NCBI GenBank assembly: GCA_019054805.1
Contig: JAHQIY010000017.1
Span: 1,798,001-1,862,000 of the forward strand
Reading direction: 5' to 3'
DNA from: Brachionus manjavacas
Taxonomy: Eukaryota > Rotifera > Eurotatoria > Ploima > Brachionidae
DNA: 64,000 nt
Both the position numbers and the translations under genes were made by a program. Positions within the stretch are counted from its first letter, which is position 1, and every line of letters begins with the position of its first letter. The notes under the pieces are model-generated. The model saw only the letters and a program-made list of their open reading frames with translations, made no database searches and was not told the DNA's origin. Positions 11,457-23,642 of this stretch are shown here, in pieces.

Positions 11457-12380
11457 ATGTCTGAACAAACAAAGCTATCATTTAGTATAACCAATATCTT
11501 GAATGAATCGGAGAAAAATTCTCAAGAAAAAAATGGGTCTGACAGTAGCGAAGCGGACATTGAGGAACAAGTGAGTGTCGGCTCGGACAATGAAAACTCT
11601 GAATGTGAAAGTGAGCCTTAAAAAAAATTAAAAAAAAAACAAATTTAATTTTTACTTAGGCTTAAGTGAAACTAATGAATCTGGTTATGGCTCAAACATT
11701 CTTAAATTGCTCTTAGCACAGCAAAACTCAATTTTTCCAAATCCGAGTTTGTACCCAAGTTTCCTTTTTTCAAATTGGTTTAACTCAATGTCGCATATGC
11801 ACGAGGGAAGTGTAAAATCGGAGGGTTTTAAATCACCAATTTTGGTACAGAAAAGAATTGGTCACCCATATCAGAATAGAAACCCACCGAAAAGAAAAAA
11901 ACCGCGTACGTCATTCAACAGACCACAGATTATTGAGCTAGAGAAAAGATTTATGAAGCAGAAATATTTGGCTTCGAGTGAAAGATCCAGTCTTGCTAAG
12001 CTGCTCAAAATGACAGATGCTCAGGTTAAAACGTGGTTCCAAAATCGAAGAACCAAATGGAGGTTCGTTTAAATTGTCTAAATTGTTGATTGATTAGTTA
12101 AATTATTTTTTTAAGGAGACAGAATGCCGAAGATATGGAATCAGAACGACAGGCAGCAAACAAATTGTTCATGTCTCTAAAACACCAAAGTGAACTGCCA
12201 AGTCAATTGAATGTAATTGCAGCTCTTGCTTCAACAACTCCAACCGGTTCATGTTCAAGTTCTTCCGCTTCGTCTGAGTCAAAAATAACTTCGAATGATA
12301 CAGATGAATCAAATAAAAATATCGATAGTCCTTTGAATAAACTTATTATGATGGATAAGAAGCTTACTGATCAAAATTAA
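11457..12380 (+). CDS. TLX: TLX/Hox11 (T-cell leukemia homeobox) transcription factor
   Basis: Exons 11457-11610, 11660-12062 and 12116-12380 give 273 residues. The first exon encodes an Engrailed-homology-1 type repressor motif (FSITNIL, residues ~9-15), which in this class recruits Groucho/TLE. A Ser/Glu/Asp-rich linker follows. [20 protein letters not shown] leads into the homeodomain (about residues 130-189); this preceding block is diagnostic of TLX proteins. The recognition helix reads [19 protein letters not shown] with Thr at homeodomain position 47, the hallmark of TLX/Hox11 and Drosophila C15. A splice site splits the Arg codon right after the helix, as expected for the family. The tail is Ser/Thr-rich and lacks the vertebrate LCLHNSSLFALQNLQPW block. 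The role is nuclear DNA binding in cell-fate specification, commonly neuronal, by family knowledge. Confidence 0.95.
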
Positions 12381-12907
12381 GTGTAAATTTTTTTTTTACT
12401 AAATAAATTTAATAAATAAATAAATATTCTAATTATTTCGAGTTTTAAATATTTTTTGTAAAAATTAAATTTGTTTTAAATTAAGCGGAATCAATGAAAA
12501 ATGTTAATAAATTTGTAAAAATTATTTTTTAAGTGATTCATCATTAAAGTTCAATTTTGTTTCAAAAAAAAATTTTTTATTTAAAACAACGACTATTCCT
12601 CCTGTAATTTTTTACCTTTTCCGATTATTTATTTTTAAACAAGTTATCATTTAAAAGTTGATCTATTTGAGCTTTATATTTGCCAAAAAAATCTCTAAAT
12701 CCTAAAATTGGTCTGTACAAAATATACTGAACAAAAGCATTATTATTTGTATTTAAATTTATTAATGAATTATTAATTCTTCTTTTTCACTTTTGAATTA
12801 ATTTTAAATCAAATCGGACGAAATTTTTCTTTAGTTATGCTAGGCTTTGTGTAAGTTATAGAAAATAATGTTAAAAAAAAATTAAAAAAATTTTACAAAA
12901 AAAAACA

Positions 12908-13141
12908 GTTCAGAGAAGAGCTACTAAATTGGTTCCAGGGCTAAAAGAGTTAAGCTATTCAAAAAGATTAGCTGCATTTAATTTAACCAGTCTAGAGACC
13001 AGAAGGTTAAGAGGGGATCTGATCGAGATGTTTAAAATTATCAAAGGACACGACAAGATCAACTATCATGCACCCCAAGTCTTCAAGAAAAATCCAGAAA
13101 ATACATTTCTTCCAACCTCTTTTTTTTATTTTAGAAAATAA
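12908..13141 (+). pseudogene. Non-LTR retrotransposon reverse-transcriptase fragment (C-terminal)
   Basis: The open stretch begins VQRRATKLVPGLKELSYSKR and continues LTSLETRRLRGDLIEMFKII, the conserved region downstream of the polymerase domain in jockey/CR1-type ORF2 proteins (VQRRATK...LSYEERL...LETRR.RGDLIE.FKI). Everything 5' of it, including the catalytic core, is absent and the reading decays after ~55 residues into Phe-rich sequence. It is a 5'-truncated, dead insertion. Confidence 0.75.
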
Positions 13142-14700
13142 TTATATTTTTAAATAAAAATATTTTATTTTCAAAAAACTTTTTGGATTCCAATAAAATA
13201 CTTAACTTTATTTTTACATCGTAGTTGTTCCCAACCCAAAGTCACTTCCAAGTTGAGACTGTACAAAATAATATGTTTTATTTAAGTAAACGTAAAAATT
13301 TGGAATCTGTTTTAGCTTTTAAAAGTTCTAACATTTTTAAGAGATAAAATAATTAAAACTATTAAAAATTTTTTTTTTACCTATTTTAAATAATTTTTTT
13401 TTGATTTTTATGTAAGTAAAATTAAAAAAGTAATAATCTAATTTATGACCGGGATCAAAAGTCAGAGTTTTAATAAATCTTTCAAAAATCGAGGCCCGGG
13501 CATTTGAAGTCCAAAATCTGTCCAAAAATCTGTATTGTTTGTCTGGATTAAGCTTTCAGGGAAAAGCTAGTAACCAAACAATGTCTCTCGGTTAATTTCT
13601 GAATCCGTGTAATTTTTAACAATCTAAAAAAAGTGTGTTAAAAGTAAAGTATAAAGTTTGATAAATGAAGTGTTAAGTAATTTTTTTTTACTGTTTTACA
13701 TTTTTCGATAAATCTTTAAGTAAAAAAAGTCTAAAAAAGAATTGATTTTATTAAAGGAAAATAAACAGAAAAATATTCAAAATATCTATTTTAATAAAAT
13801 TTAACCATAAAAAAGCTTTTTGGGTTATCTTTTTTAAAAGATTAAAACATCTGTACTGCAATTTTTTGTTGAAATTTGTACCCAAATAGAGTTCCAAAAT
13901 TTACATAAGTTTAAAATGAAAAATCTTCCCTCTAAAACCTGAAACAACTATTCTGTCGAAATAGCTCAATTAAAACTATTTTAATTGATTTGTGGAACAA
14001 GAATTACATTCCCTCAAAAGAAAAATTTAATGAATTTGCTCGAAATACATCTGCTTATTACATTATTATAAGAATCGATTGTGAAATTTTTCCAAAATTT
14101 GATTTAAAAAATAATTCGATTTGTTTATGATTTTTATATTCATTTTTTTGTCAAATATTTTTTTGTATTATTAAATTATATTCAATCGACCCTTTGGGCT
14201 CGACTCTAGTCTCTTTGATTGAATAAACTAATGCTACTACTCATGAATTACATCGTAAAAAATAAAAAATAAAAAATTCTTTTTTTCCTCTTACTTGAAT
14301 TTATTAATATTAATTACCTTGAAAGTAGTTTCTTTGAGATGCTCCTAAACAAATTCAATTTCGGAAAATTTTTAATTTGGACTGGGGACTTAGAAGAACC
14401 AAATTACAGATAAAAGAAAATTTTTGAATCAGTAAAATTATGCCACTTGAAAACTGTCTGAGAAAGGAATCTCAGAGCTATGTATCGTTGAAAGTGACAC
14501 TGCAATTAATCAGATTGCTTACCACGATGAATGTCTGAGCAAAAGATTGCTTTCCTTCATCAATAAGTATCATTTTTATATTGATATTATGAGAAAAATT
14601 GATATTTTGAGTTTACAAGAATTTTTGTTTATCAAATAATTTGTTAAATTATTTCTATTTTTCAAAAATTTGTGAACAAATATTAATTATATAATAACTA

Positions 14701-14816
14701 GATAGTTTTAGTGATCATTATAAAAATTATGTGATCACTTGACAGTTTTTGTGATCAATTTAAAATTTATGAGATCAGAAAAAAAAATTGTGATCATTAG
14801 TTTAGTTAAGTGATCA
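14701..14816. repeat. 20-bp-period tandem repeat centred on TGATCA
   Basis: TGATCA (once AGATCA) occurs at 14712, 14732, 14752, 14772, 14791 and 14811, a spacing of 20, 20, 20, 19 and 20 bp. The flanking 13-14 bases of each unit are A/T-rich and diverged. About six units. The palindromic core is kept better than the rest of the unit. Confidence 0.7.
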
Positions 14817-15127
14817 ATATCAACTGATAACAACTTTGTAAAGCTAAAAATTCTTTTTCTTTTTGGCCTTAATCTTAATTTTTTAAAAATAAAGGAGTTA
14901 TGACTTTTTGAAAAAATTCCGGAAACTTTGTCTTCACCCGTTTTAAGCGTGCTCCACTCCTTATTTTTTTGCTCGATTACACATAATCTTTAAATACCCA
15001 AAAAAATATCTATTTAAAAATTTATTAATAAATTGTTTTCCATTGAAAATCTAATTCATCTTTTGCCTATTCTAATATAAAAATTATTAAAAACAATAAA
15101 AAATATTAAATTTAATTAGATAAAAAA

Positions 15128-18100
15128 CTAATAGCATTCGTCTTCATCTTCAAATATAAAATAAGTTTTTGTAAATGGCTCTTCATTTGTGTTTTTTGAA
15201 CCGCTTTCGCTTGGGCTTCTTTTTGCAGCAGTGGAAGCAATCGGGGAATTTGTCTTTGGCTCATTTTTGGAAGAAGTGCTCGGCTCATTGTTCGATATTA
15301 TCTGATTTTTCACTTTTATCAAATTTTTCTTCAAATTATCCATCTTTATAGATTCACGTCGAGTCTTAGAAAAAAAATTTCTATTCAAAAACTTTCTAAA
15401 ATCAAATTAAAATAACTTTTTTCAGCTTGTTGGTTCTAGGCCTGTTATCCTGCGGATTAATTTCATCATCCGTAGATGGACTGCTAGATTTAGCCTGCTC
15501 CTCGCCGTATAAAATACTCAGAGAAGTCTCATTTTCTTCATTGATTGATCCGGACACGGTTCTTGAATTGGACCGCTCGGTCTTATGAAACAAATTATCT
15601 ATACTCTTGAAAATTTTTTTACCCAATTTGCTCATTGAACTTATCTCATCCGAATGAGCCGGGGGACTACTTTCCACAAACGCAGCATTTTCTTCATTAT
15701 TCGCATCATTTTTTTCATCACTGCTCACTTCACTATTTTCTTCATCATGCATTTCTAAATTTTTAACATTGGACTGTTTGACAAGAATGGAATTTAAAGG
15801 TTTTTTGCCCGACTCTGCCACATTCTTACTTTCAGCTGTGTTTTTTTCTTCCTTCCTCACCGGAGTAACTGAGAATTCAACTTTGCGTTGCGGGCCTCCT
15901 ACATTGGTCTGAGATGGCGTCTTATTTTTCGATGTTGCCGCAGACTCTTTGTTCAGGATAATACTTTGATTTTGTACTCTCTTATTTGCAAGCCAATCTT
16001 TGAACAAAAACCAGTCACCAAAACTCATATTTGTTTCGGATTTGAGAGCCTCTAGGTCACATTTGAGCAAGACTCGGCCATTGATATTTTTTTCTTTGAA
16101 TGTGTTGGCATAGATTTCTTTAAAATCTTCACTCAAAAATTCTATATTATTAATCAACGACTCGCATACATCAGTGGCACTCATGTCTTGTAGAGGCTTG
16201 GACATGTCCAGTTGGAGATAGCCCTGTGAATTGACTGGACTGGTAAGACTGATTAAATTAGAAGAATCGGGATCTTTGGCTTTTCTGTGCACAAATTCAG
16301 CCAAATTGGAGTCGGATTGAATTGTGTTGACTGATAGTGGTGCTGGATTCAAATTTGGACTTGGCAAAGGAAGCCTTGACGATTGAAACTGTTGACCATA
16401 ACCCATGGTTAAATTCGGATTTTGAGTCATGCTAAAATTTTCCAAATTGTTATTTAGATTTAAAATGTTTGAGTTGAATGGAAAGCTGTTTATCTTGTCC
16501 TCTTTGGCATCTATTGATTCTTTGATAAGTTTGATCAAGTATGGATCGAGATTGACTGTGCAAGGAAGTATTTTTTTCAATATTGTACAAGTCAGCCTTG
16601 GCTCGCAGCTTTGAATGAAATGCTCGAATTTACGTGCATTTCGGTCCAGTTCCAGCAGTGGCTCACTATTAGTTGGAATTTGATTTTTGACTTGCTCGTA
16701 TATTTCATTCAGTGTGGTTTCTTCGGTAAATTCTTCCTCGTGTTCCTCAAAATGCATCACTATCCATGAACACCGGTATGGCCACTGCTCATTTATATAA
16801 ATCCATGAAGCCAGGATCCGCCAGTTGAAGTCGATGTGATAAGCTCGTAAAAGCCGACCTGTCAAGGCTATTATGTTTATTAATCGGCGTAGATTACGCG
16901 GATTTACATCAGAAAAGTAGTCACTTTTTATCAACTGATCTGTTAGATCTAATGCTGACATCTTTTTATTGAAAAATTATTTAAATAAAATTTTTTTTTA
17001 TATTAAGTCAGAAGTAAACTCGTAGACTAGATTTTTAAAAAATTCGATTTATTTTCTTTTTCAGCTGGTCAAAAATTCAGAATCAACACTTGAGTAAAAA
17101 TTTTGTGCTGACATAATAAAAATATGAAAACTAATCCAAGAAAACAAAGTACCCAAATTTTTAGAGTTTGATGTAAAAATTATAAAGCGAAAATAAAATG
17201 TTACATAAAAAATAGATTTAATAAATATTTTATTATTTGTCTAAACCGAGTCTAATTTTCTTCAGATTAAAAAAATTCAGAACTTAAAATTAAAGTAAAA
17301 TATAATAAATATAAAAAAGAACAAAAAATTGTAGATAATTAAAACAGATAAAAAATTTTTGTTTAATCATAATAATAATAAAAATATAAGTTACAACAAG
17401 CTAGCAAGCTAGACTTGCGAAGATGGGAACAGTAGGATCCCACCCATGGTAACTGTGGTATGTAATAATAACAATAACACAAAAAAAAAAAAAATTCATT
17501 TACTTCTTCATAATTTCATAAACTACATATACTAGATCACCATTGCAATTTGAATTTTAAATTAATCTTTTTCTTTCTTTCTTTTCTTCTTTTTTTTTCT
17601 TTCTACTAGTTAGATTTTTAAACTTTTAGATCATTATTTATTTTTTTAATTTAAAGTGTTATTTTTAAATAAAAAACATTAATACAAGATTTATATTTAA
17701 TGCAAGGTAAATAATATCCAATTTTAATAGTTAGGAAATTTTACTTAATATTTGTGGTATTTTCCAGTAAATTTCTCAACAAAAAAAATTGAATTTTAAA
17801 ATTAACTTAAGCTTTTTTTCTAGGAAACAGGCCTTTTTTTTCGAAAAAAGTATATTTTCAAAGAATGCTAGAAATTTTAAATTATTAAAAAAATAAATTA
17901 AAATTTTTTTAGTACTAAAAATAAATTAAAAAAAAAGAAGATTGATGACTTTTTCAAGTCAAACAATAAATAAGTATATGTTGTTGTTTATATTCGTTTT
18001 AGCTACCATAGTTAGACTCTAGTGTCTTGCTCTACAAGATAAAACCTGTAGTAGCCTTTTATTATTATTATTATTAATTTTAAATGAATTAAAAAAAAAT

Positions 18101-21100
18101 TTAATAATCAATATCAAAATTATTAGTGACGAAATCGAAAATGGGATACAAACGAAAAGAACAAATTTTTAAAGTTCACGAAATTCAAAACTTTATTGGT
18201 ATCTGAATTCTTTATTTTTGACTCAAAATTCGTAATCTACGCCTTCGAAAACCCCATAAAAAATATTTTTTGGTGAGGGCTAGAAAAAAATTTTTTACAC
18301 CCAGAGTTCCAAAAATAGCAAACCCTTTAAAAATTGGTTGTTCTTTAAGACTCAAAATCTCAAAGATAAAACTTAAATATACTAAAAAAGTATATATATT
18401 CTGAAAGAGCATAAAATTCTCTACATACTAATGTAATTTAGAAAAAAAAAATAGTAGGCTCAGAATTGATCCCTCGGAGGAGATACGATTTTAACCAGAA
18501 AAAACACATTATTATTATTATTATTTCAGACTAGGCAAGGGTCCTCAAAGGACCACATTAACTAAGTATGCTGTGAAATAAAGCATACTTAAAAATTTTA
18601 CAAAATAAAAATAAAAATATTTTAAGATATGATTGTCATATTAAGTTATCTAATATAAAATTGAATAAAAGAAAAGAAAACGTATTTACAGGGACATAGT
18701 TCAATTTCATCTAAAAAAGGTGATGTTAATTGAGTCTTAGAATAATATATAAATAATATATACTTAGAAAAAACACATTATTTTCTTTTTTTAGCCAACA
18801 AAAACCGCCACACTTTTTTTTTTTCTAAATTACATTAGTATGTAGAGAATTTTATGCTCTTTCAGAATATATATACTTTTTTAGTATATTTAAGTTTTAT
18901 CTTTGAGATTTTGAGTCTTAAAGAACAACCAATTTTTAAAGGGTTTGCTATTTTTGGAACTCTGGGTGTAAAAAATTTTTTTCTAGCCCTCACCAAAAAA
19001 TATTTTTTATGGGGTTTTCGAAGGCGTAGATTACGAATTTTGAGTCAAAAATAAAGAATTCAGATACCAATAAAGTTTTGAATTTCGTGAAATTTAAAAC
19101 AAATTTTTTATATCATAATTAAATCAATTTTATTAAAAACTGATCAGTAAAATTTAAGGATTCTCACAATAAAAATATTTGCCATATCCAAAAAAATTTT
19201 CATATTTGTGTTTAGCTTAAACTTTTTTTTTCAATTTTTAAATTTAATTTATTTTAAAATGTTAAAAAGTAATTGTAAATTTATAATTGCAGAAAAAAAC
19301 TTAATTTTCAATTCAATATAAATGCGAATGTCATATTTTTATTAAGTGATTGATTTTTGTATGGGAAAAATTGTACCAAATGTACAAAGAGGAATTTTTT
19401 TGTATTTTCGGAACATTAATTAGAAATTTAAACAAGAGCTTTAGATAAAATATTTTGCAATATTTCAAAGTGATAAAATTTTATCTTTTTTTCATTTCAG
19501 AGAAAAAAATAAAAAAATTACCGGCTTAGAACTTCTTTTTCGGTTTTTCTTATTTTTTTTGCCACGTCCCATCTCACTTCCAATTTTTGAAATGATATCA
19601 GTCGATGATCCAATCTTAAAAAAATATTTAACAAAAAATTCAAAACCTAAATCCAGACTTACAAGTGTACTATGTCTCTTGAGCACTTTATTGGGCATCT
19701 TGGACAAAGCCTTGGCTTTGGACAGATCAACTTGTAGATAAATAGGCATGTGAATAATAGTCCTTAGATAATCGTGTCCATTGACATTTCCGTTTCGGAA
19801 TGCAGCTATCAAATTTCCTTCAATTCCTTTGATAAGCACATGAGGATCCACGGCAAGAATACTCACGAACGGATCGCCCTCCTTGGTAAACAGCACATGG
19901 ACTATTTCCAATATTTGCAGTACTTTAGCTTGCTCACAACTGTCCAAGCCATCAATTACGATCACGAGCCGGGTGCAGCTGTGAGTGAAGGCGTCTATTG
20001 TGCGCACAGTGTGCGCAATCAGGTCTACTTCGCGCTTCAACTTGAAAATATAGCTCTCAATTTTGTTGGAATCAGAATATTTAACTTTTTCTTTTGAGTT
20101 GACTGTGCTCATTATTCTGTCACTTGGTGAGCGAATGAGCGACCATAAGATTTTGCTCCAGGTGAATGTGGAGCCGATGATGGATATGAAAATTAAGAAT
20201 GCAACAGTGATCAAAAAGCCCTGGTCTTCTGTTTTAAAGTCTTTTAGGCCAAAGCCTTTGACTCGGAAAAATATTGCCAGTCCAAGGACAAGTGCCAGGA
20301 TTAGAAAGACAAGAAAAAATGTTGGTATGCAACAAAATCGTCTGTATTTGCTGTGTGAATGGGATTTGTTGTAAAAGACTCGGCACAAGCGAGTCACCAC
20401 AACGCCAAGCTGTTTTTCTATTTTGGTATTTAGCGAGCTGATCATTAGGGCGAGTGCGTTCTCGCCACCTATTGTGGATATTTTGCCATATTCAGTGAAT
20501 ATGAAGCGCAAATTTTTATGCTCGATGTTTTCTGTTTTAAAGTTGGAAGGGTTTAGGAAAAGAATTCGAAGCAAAAGTTTAAATCTGATCAAATGGGTTG
20601 AGATTGCTTCGCAAATGTGCTCGGCCCATTCCAGCTCTTTTTTCTCAAAGAAATATTTAGAGGCGAATATGACCAAAAATGAGACGAATAGAAGCGCGCC
20701 GAACAGTCCTAGGCCATAGGCCCATTTCCAAAATATGAACGGACTGGTCATGCCAAGACAAACAAATATTGTTGTCATCGTCATGAACAGGTTCACTTTT
20801 AGATTGACCACTTGAGTCAATTTGGCAAAGCTTTTCATTTCGGATTTTAATTGAGCAAGCAAAAATGACTTGCCACTGCCCCATTTTGCGTATAAACCTA
20901 CGGTGATAGGCGTATTCAATGAAGGCTCGCTTAGTATTTCTGCCAAAGCACTGCTGTACAAATCGTAGCCAAGAATACTGTCCTCAGACATATTTAATTG
21001 TCCTGGTGAAATCAAAAAATTTAGAATTGTAGCCTAATATTGTAGGCTACATTTGTAGCTACAATTGTAGGCTACAAATGTAGCTACACAAATCAACAAT

Positions 21101-23167
21101 TTACTTGCTCCGAAAATTTGAGTCAATATACTCTTGGGGTTTGAGGCATCAATTTTGTGAGGGGTGTCACCTACTTTGTTAGGTTTGTACAAGTATTTGC
21201 TATTCTTTGGATTTGACAATATAATTTCTGTTATTTCTCGGCTTTTATTTCGTAGCGCAATATGCAATACATTATCTCCATTCTTTTTAAGAGTCCGAAG
21301 TAAGAAATGAAAATTATCTATTTTATTTGAAACTAATACCTTATCAACAGGTGATACTTTACTGCCAGCATTAAGCAGTTCGTTTACCATAGCTGTATTT
21401 TTTTTCTTAACTGCCGAAAGCAATGGTGTGTCACCGTCCTGAAAAAAAAATTAATTAAAATATTTTTTAAAAATTTCAAAAAACTATTCTCACATTCGCC
21501 ACTATTTCTAAATCAGCCTTGTAGTCCAATATCAGCTTTAGAATTTCCAGATTACCACGGTCTATCGCTTGGTGTAAGGCCGTTTTACCTTGCTAAAATA
21601 TTTATTTTTATTTTTATTCAGAAAAACTAAAAATATTTGATTTTTTTTACAGTTCCAACAGCGTCAACCTCTACGTACCGGGCCAAAAGTGCCTCAATTA
21701 TTTCACAATGACCTCCTTTGACTGCTGTTATTAAAATACTGTCACCTTTCTTGGTAAAAAGAAGATTATTTTGTCAATAGGATATTTTAACTTTTACCTT
21801 ATTAAATGTGTTAACATAGGCACCTTTATCTAAAAGACTCAACACAACCGGTTTAAAGCCCAATTTAGCGGCTATGCCCAGAGCTGACTGCCCATCTTTA
21901 TCCAAATGATTGACGTTTATATTTTCTAGATTAGCCAAGTAAAGCGCAGTGCTGACATGACCATTTTTGCAGCTTATAATCAAAGGATTCATATTATTCT
22001 ATTAAGACAAAAAAAATGTTAACAAAAAAATTAATAATTTCTAAAAATGATTATTAATTTTGACCTACCATTCCCGGTAGATCCGGATTTGCACCTTTGG
22101 CAATTAAAATTTTTACAATTTCAAGATTTCCTTTTCGCGCCGCCTTAAAAATTCGGATATTATTTTAATTTTTTTTCTTAGAAATAAATTACCCATAAAA
22201 TAGGCGATGAACTGTTCTTAAAAAAATTAATTTTAGAATTTTGTTAGAATAAATTTATTAAAAGAGGACAATGGTTTAAATTTTGATTTCTAAAGCTCTT
22301 TAATTTACCTGATCCTGTAGATCTATTTTAATATTGGAACACTTGAGTAATTCAACAACAACGTCATAGAATCCACGACCTGCAGCCCATGACAGACAAC
22401 AAATTTGATTCTTAAATGAAAAATATTTTCCCCAAATTTTATATTTAAAAAAAATATGTTCCAACTTTGCACTGAGAATTTGGATTAGCCTTGTACTTAA
22501 GCAATAGTTTAACTACTCCCAAGTGATTTTTGTAGCAGGCCCACATTAAGGGCGTGAATCCACCGCAATCTTTGTCATCCACATGAGCTTTTTTTTCCAA
22601 CAATAAATTTACTAGCTTTAAATTTCCGTTTTTAGCCGCATTTAAAAGCGGGGTCCACAAATCCATGTCTTTGCTGTTAACATTGGCACCATTTTCCAGC
22701 AGAAGACAAGCTATGTCGTACGAATTTATCCGACAAGCAATTATTAGCGGGGTTTGTTTGGCATTGTCACAAATGTCGATTTCTATTCGAGATTTAGCTC
22801 TGTGTGGTGCCATACTCTCATAAGCTTTAGTTGAACTGGCACTAGTTACCGTATTACTGTTACTAGAGGTGCCTTGATGCCGGACAAAATTACTTTCACT
22901 TACACTATGATTTAAAAATTTAAAATGATCAATGATTTCTTTAACAAGCTCATAATTTCCTTCTTTGGTATACTGAAGCACAGAATCGGCAGAGTACTCG
23001 ACTATTTCGGGTTTTTGCTGACTGGGATGAAATAGACTCAATAAAGGCCCTACATTAGGCGCTGTTAAAATGTGTCTTTTGGTTATGCTGCTTTGTACAT
23101 CAATGTCAAAACGAATGCCGGCATCGCTCGGTGGATGCAACAGCATGTCATTTTGGATCGGATTCAT
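15128..23167 (-). CDS. KIDINS220: Kidins220/ARMS-like ankyrin-repeat, KAP P-loop membrane scaffold
   Basis: A multidomain plasma-membrane scaffold for neurotrophin and other receptors. Exons in order (minus strand): 23167-22466, 22410-22309, 22216-22193 (24-nt microexon), 22143-22069, 21998-21798, 21749-21651, 21592-21494, 21438-21340, 21282-21105, 21002-19522, 16961-15417 and 15364-15128. All phases agree and yield 1613 residues (human 1771). Residues ~115-500 are ankyrin repeats; three exons are exactly 99 nt, one 33-residue repeat each. ILTQIFGAR then [17 protein letters not shown] leads to the KAP P-loop [11 protein letters not shown] (~562-572), two pairs of membrane spans, and a Walker-B-like [11 protein letters not shown]. 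Exon 11 begins [17 protein letters not shown] and carries the WPYR motif and a SAM-like domain (INGRVL...NMSFGDW, ~1280-1345), followed by a Ser/Glu-rich tail. The C-terminus ends DECY, with no obvious class I PDZ ligand. The first ~110 residues are not family-like; the start is the first in-frame ATG. Confidence 0.95.
18175..19091. mobile_element. Foldback-type insertion with perfect 277-bp inverted arms
   Basis: Arms 18175-18451 and 18815-19091 are reverse complements: every position pair I checked sums to 37266 without gaps, and both arms encode the same 66-codon frame ([20 protein letters not shown] start) in opposite directions. The spacer is 363 bp (18452-18814) and includes a GC-richer segment with ATTATTATTATTATT and AGGGTCCTCAAAGGACC. 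The outer ends TTCACGAAATTC...GAATTTCGTGAA continue imperfectly for a few bases. No clear target-site duplication. The 66-codon frame is probably incidental. Identity of the arms implies a recent insertion or gene conversion. Confidence 0.8.
18505..18525. repeat. (ATT)n microsatellite in the inverted-repeat spacer
   Basis: A run of about six ATT units within the 363-bp spacer, comparable to the trinucleotide tails that follow LINE copies at 24880 and 33330. Confidence 0.6.
21029..21088. repeat. Array of palindromes TGTAG(G)CTACA in a Kidins220 intron
   Basis: Within the 102-bp intron 21003-21104, palindromes start at 21041 (TGTAGGCTACA), 21054 (TGTAGCTACA), 21066 (TGTAGGCTACA) and 21079 (TGTAGCTACA), i.e. 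a 25-bp dimer repeated twice, with a decayed unit at 21029. The transcript could form a long alternating stem. Confidence 0.85.
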
Positions 23168-23642
23168 TTTTCTAATATCCCACTCTAGGTTCTATTAGAT
23201 ATTAAAATTTTATTTTTTCCCCAAAATATGTTGAATTATGTATAGAAAAAATACAGCTTTGATACATACAGAAATAAAAGTATAGATTTATTTCGGATTT
23301 TTCTTCAAAAATGTTTAAATAATTGAATAGGTCATTTGGAATCATGGTTATCACCTGAGCCCAATTATGTTTAAAGTTTTTATCGTTTTGAATAAGTTGG
23401 CGTGCACAGAAAGGTGGTTATGATATTTTAATTTGATTGAATAAACACTTTGTTATCTTTTTTATTTATTTTAAAATTTTTTATTATAAAATTGTTTGTT
23501 TTAAGAGACCTTTTGATCAAAGGGTTCCTAATCCCCACAACGATTATTAAGATCTTATAAGATTCTTAAAAAATAAAATAAAATTTTATTTAAGGATTAA
23601 AAATAAAAATAAAAAAACAGAGGTCGAAGTAAATTTTTGCTA
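23168..23642. other. Spacer between Kidins220 5' end and copine-like 3' end
   Basis: 475 bp that must contain the Kidins220 promoter (minus strand) and the copine-like 3' UTR. No motif stands out beyond A/T runs. Confidence 0.5.

Larger units (their letters stand above)
12381..15127. other. Intergenic with repeat debris
   Basis: Contains the TLX 3' UTR, a LINE reverse-transcriptase fragment (12908-13141) and a 20-bp-period tandem repeat (14701-14816), listed separately. 14170-14245 has a short GC-richer stretch (CCCTTTGGGCTCGACTCTAG) resembling the 3' tails of LINE copies in this window. The rest is featureless A/T DNA. The minus-strand frame at 13337-13525 has no support. Confidence 0.5.
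16962..19521. other. 2.56-kb intron of Kidins220 carrying inserted repeats
   Basis: This is the only long intron of the gene; the others are 45-110 bp. It contains the perfect inverted repeat at 18175-19091. Two further GC-richer islands ending in ATT/AAT-type simple repeats lie at 17395-17475 (CTAGCAAGCTAGACTTGCGA region) and 18000-18080 (CTACCATAGTTAGACTCTAG then TTATTATTATTATT), which look like 3' tails of truncated LINEs or SINEs. The donor is GTAATT after ...SSKP and the acceptor AAAAG before MSALDL; both preserve phase 0. Confidence 0.7.

Noticed and set aside
14701-14816. CRISPR-like array
   Set aside because: Repeats are six bases with 14-base spacers, in a eukaryotic intergenic region; no cas genes.
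18212-19054. Two identical 66-codon ORFs in opposite orientation as duplicated genes
   Set aside because: They are the two arms of one inverted repeat; composition is hydrophobic A/T translation with no motif.
19559-20719. Several plus-strand ORFs of 60-107 codons
   Set aside because: Opposite-strand shadows of the large Kidins220 KAP exon.
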